Source: Deltaproteobacteria bacterium
GTDB lineage: Bacteria; Desulfobacterota; DSM-4660; Desulfatiglandales; Desulfatiglandaceae
Direction: 5' to 3'
NCBI GenBank assembly: GCA_019307165.1
Contig: JAFDKD010000269.1
Coordinates: 1 to 5,867 of the forward strand
Length of the DNA stretch: 5,867 nucleotides
Shown here: piece after piece, positions 4,960-5,867 of the stretch
How the letters are laid out: each line of letters opens with the position of its first letter
Numbering within the stretch: the first letter of the stretch is position 1
Made by a program: the position numbers and the translations under genes
The notes under the pieces: generated by a model
Seen by the model: the letters and a program-made list of their open reading frames with translations, nothing else
Told to the model about the DNA's origin: nothing
Database searches by the model: none

Positions 4960-4975
4960 ATCCGTGTAATCCGTG
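4960..4975 (+). repeat. ATCCGTG nonamer direct repeat
   Basis: ATCCGTG occurs at 4960-4966 and 4969-4975, a 9-nt period, about 30 nt before the next gene. Short runs of this ATCCGTG type are familiar from intergenic DNA of many bacteria. No promoter is convincing in this stretch. Confidence 0.6.
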
Positions 4976-4997
4976 GTTGAAAATTTGTTGACGATAT

Positions 4998-5001
4998 GAG
5001 G
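4998..5001 (+). promoter_or_regulatory. Probable ribosome binding site of the CCG Fe-S protein gene
   Basis: GAGG lies 4 nt before the ATG at 5006, a slightly short spacing. The alternative ATG at 4996 opens a frame that stops after ten codons, so 5006 is the start. Confidence 0.6.
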
Positions 5002-5005
5002 CGCG

Positions 5006-5867
5006 ATGGAAACGAAATACGATTTTGAACGAGAATTCGGAGAGCAGATTCTAAGCTGCTCGGTGTGCGGTTTCTGCCAGGCCGTGTGCCCGATCTACGG
5101 GTTGACGCGGCGGCCTGCCCTGAACGCCCGGGGCAAGATGCTGGTGCTCCAGGAGGTCATGAAGGAGGATATGGAGCTGGACGAGGAGACCGTGGAAACG
5201 CTGTTCCAGTGTACCGGCTGCGCCTCCTGTGCCACCAACTGCCCTTCCGGGGTAAAGGTCCCTGAGATCCTTTACCGGGTTCGTCAGGAAATGGTCGCCA
5301 AGGGCACGTGCCATCCGGTCTTCAGCGGCATGAACGACCTGCTGGCGACAGAGGCCAACATCTACGCGGAAAAGGACCCGCCCGAGTACCAGGAGGGGCG
5401 GAAGCTCAACGAAACCGCCCAGTATGTCTACTTCGCCGGGTGTGTCGGCGCCTACCGGGAAGAGGAAGCCACGGAGACGACCCTGGACCTGCTTGATAAA
5501 TTCGATGTGGATTACACCCTCATCGACGAGGTTTGCTGCTCCGGCATCCTGGAGGACGTGGGTTACGATGTTTACCAGACCAAGGCCGACGCGATCATCG
5601 ATCGGGTCCGGGCAACGGGCGCCAGGACCCTGCTCACCGGGTGCCCTTACTGCTACCGTGTTTTCAAGAACAAGCCCCAGTACAAGGGCCTGGCAGAATC
5701 GGGCATCGACGTGGTGCACATTTCCCGGTTTTTGACGGACATCGACTTCGGGGTTGCCACCGATCTGACGGTTACCTACCACGATCCCTGCGCCCTGGGG
5801 CGGCATGCGGGCATCTATGAAGAGCCCCGGGAGACCATCCGTAAGATCGCCAAAAACTTCGTCGAGA
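5006..5867 (+). CDS. CCG-domain iron-sulfur oxidoreductase subunit (HdrD/GlcF-like), 3' end outside the window
   Basis: The frame stays open to the window edge, giving 287 residues. An N-terminal 2x[4Fe-4S] ferredoxin domain has C18, C21, C24, C28 and C69, C72, C75, C79, each fourth Cys followed by Pro. The first CCG domain follows: C146, then C177-C178, then C213 and C216, the spacing expected for this cysteine-rich module, which binds a noncubane or [4Fe-4S] cluster in heterodisulfide reductase. A second CCG domain begins at DPCALGRHAGIYEEPR (Cys262) and is cut off. No membrane helix is seen in this part. The family (HdrD, GlcF, LutA) passes electrons from flavin oxidases to quinones, thiols or other carriers. 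Placed after glcD it is the likely electron acceptor subunit, though 485 nt of repeat-filled spacer separate them. Oddities: the double cysteine reads CCSG, not CCG, and the residue after Cys262 is Ala, where I recall His being common. Confidence 0.92.
   Translation, partial: METKYDFEREFGEQILSCSVCGFCQAVCPIYGLTRRPALNARGKMLVLQEVMKEDMELDEETVETLFQCTGCASCATNCPSGVKVPEILYRVRQEMVAKGTCHPVFSGMNDLLATEANIYAEKDPPEYQEGRKLNETAQYVYFAGCVGAYREEEATETTLDLLDKFDVDYTLIDEVCCSGILEDVGYDVYQTKADAIIDRVRATGARTLLTGCPYCYRVFKNKPQYKGLAESGIDVVHISRFLTDIDFGVATDLTVTYHDPCALGRHAGIYEEPRETIRKIAKNFVE

Noticed and set aside
5051..5806. 251-residue open frame on the - strand antisense to the Fe-S protein gene
   Set aside because: The sense frame has correctly spaced cysteine motifs, so this is a shadow.

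Overview
The window looks like a piece of an anaerobic, probably sulfate-reducing Desulfobacterales-type (former Deltaproteobacteria) genome. The basis is GC-rich coding sequence, an electron-transfer flavoprotein alpha subunit with a fused 2x[4Fe-4S] ferredoxin domain, an acyl-CoA dehydrogenase relative, a GlcD-type FAD oxidase and an HdrD/GlcF-type CCG iron-sulfur protein, together with long spacers packed with degenerate short repeats. The taxonomic call is inference from gene content and repeat style; no marker gene is present.

Layout, all genes on the + strand: (1) 1-545, non-coding, mostly short-period repeats; (2) 546-1676, ferredoxin-fused EtfA; (3) 1687-2808, acyl-CoA dehydrogenase homologue, 10 nt downstream with a strong Shine-Dalgarno, so clearly co-transcribed with etfA; (4) 2809-3131, spacer with a hexamer inverted repeat and a roughly 110-nt foldable element; (5) 3132-4520, GlcD/D-lactate-dehydrogenase-type FAD oxidase; (6) 4521-5005, spacer with a heptad array that starts inside the glcD gene end, a second foldable element, a REP-like inverted pair and several hairpins; (7) 5006 to the window end, N-terminal 287 residues of an HdrD/GlcF-like Fe-S protein.

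Together the genes suggest a flavin and iron-sulfur electron-transfer module. A 2-hydroxyacid (lactate or glycolate type) would be oxidised by the GlcD protein, with electrons passed to the CCG Fe-S protein and/or to the ferredoxin-fused ETF. This resembles the LctBCD lactate dehydrogenase/ETF and CarCDE caffeyl-CoA reductase/ETF architectures. No etfB lies in the window, and nothing coding lies in the 545 nt before etfA.

Two proteins look abnormal. EtfA appears to lack the first beta strand of its ETF domain at the junction with the ferredoxin domain. The acyl-CoA dehydrogenase has Asn in place of the usual catalytic Glu, plus a degraded nucleotide-binding motif. Either this pair has diverged to a non-dehydrogenase role or it is decaying.

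The spacers are the other notable feature. Long stretches keep an exact 7-nt period with a GA core even where every other position has drifted, and one such array supplies the last codons and the stop codon of glcD.
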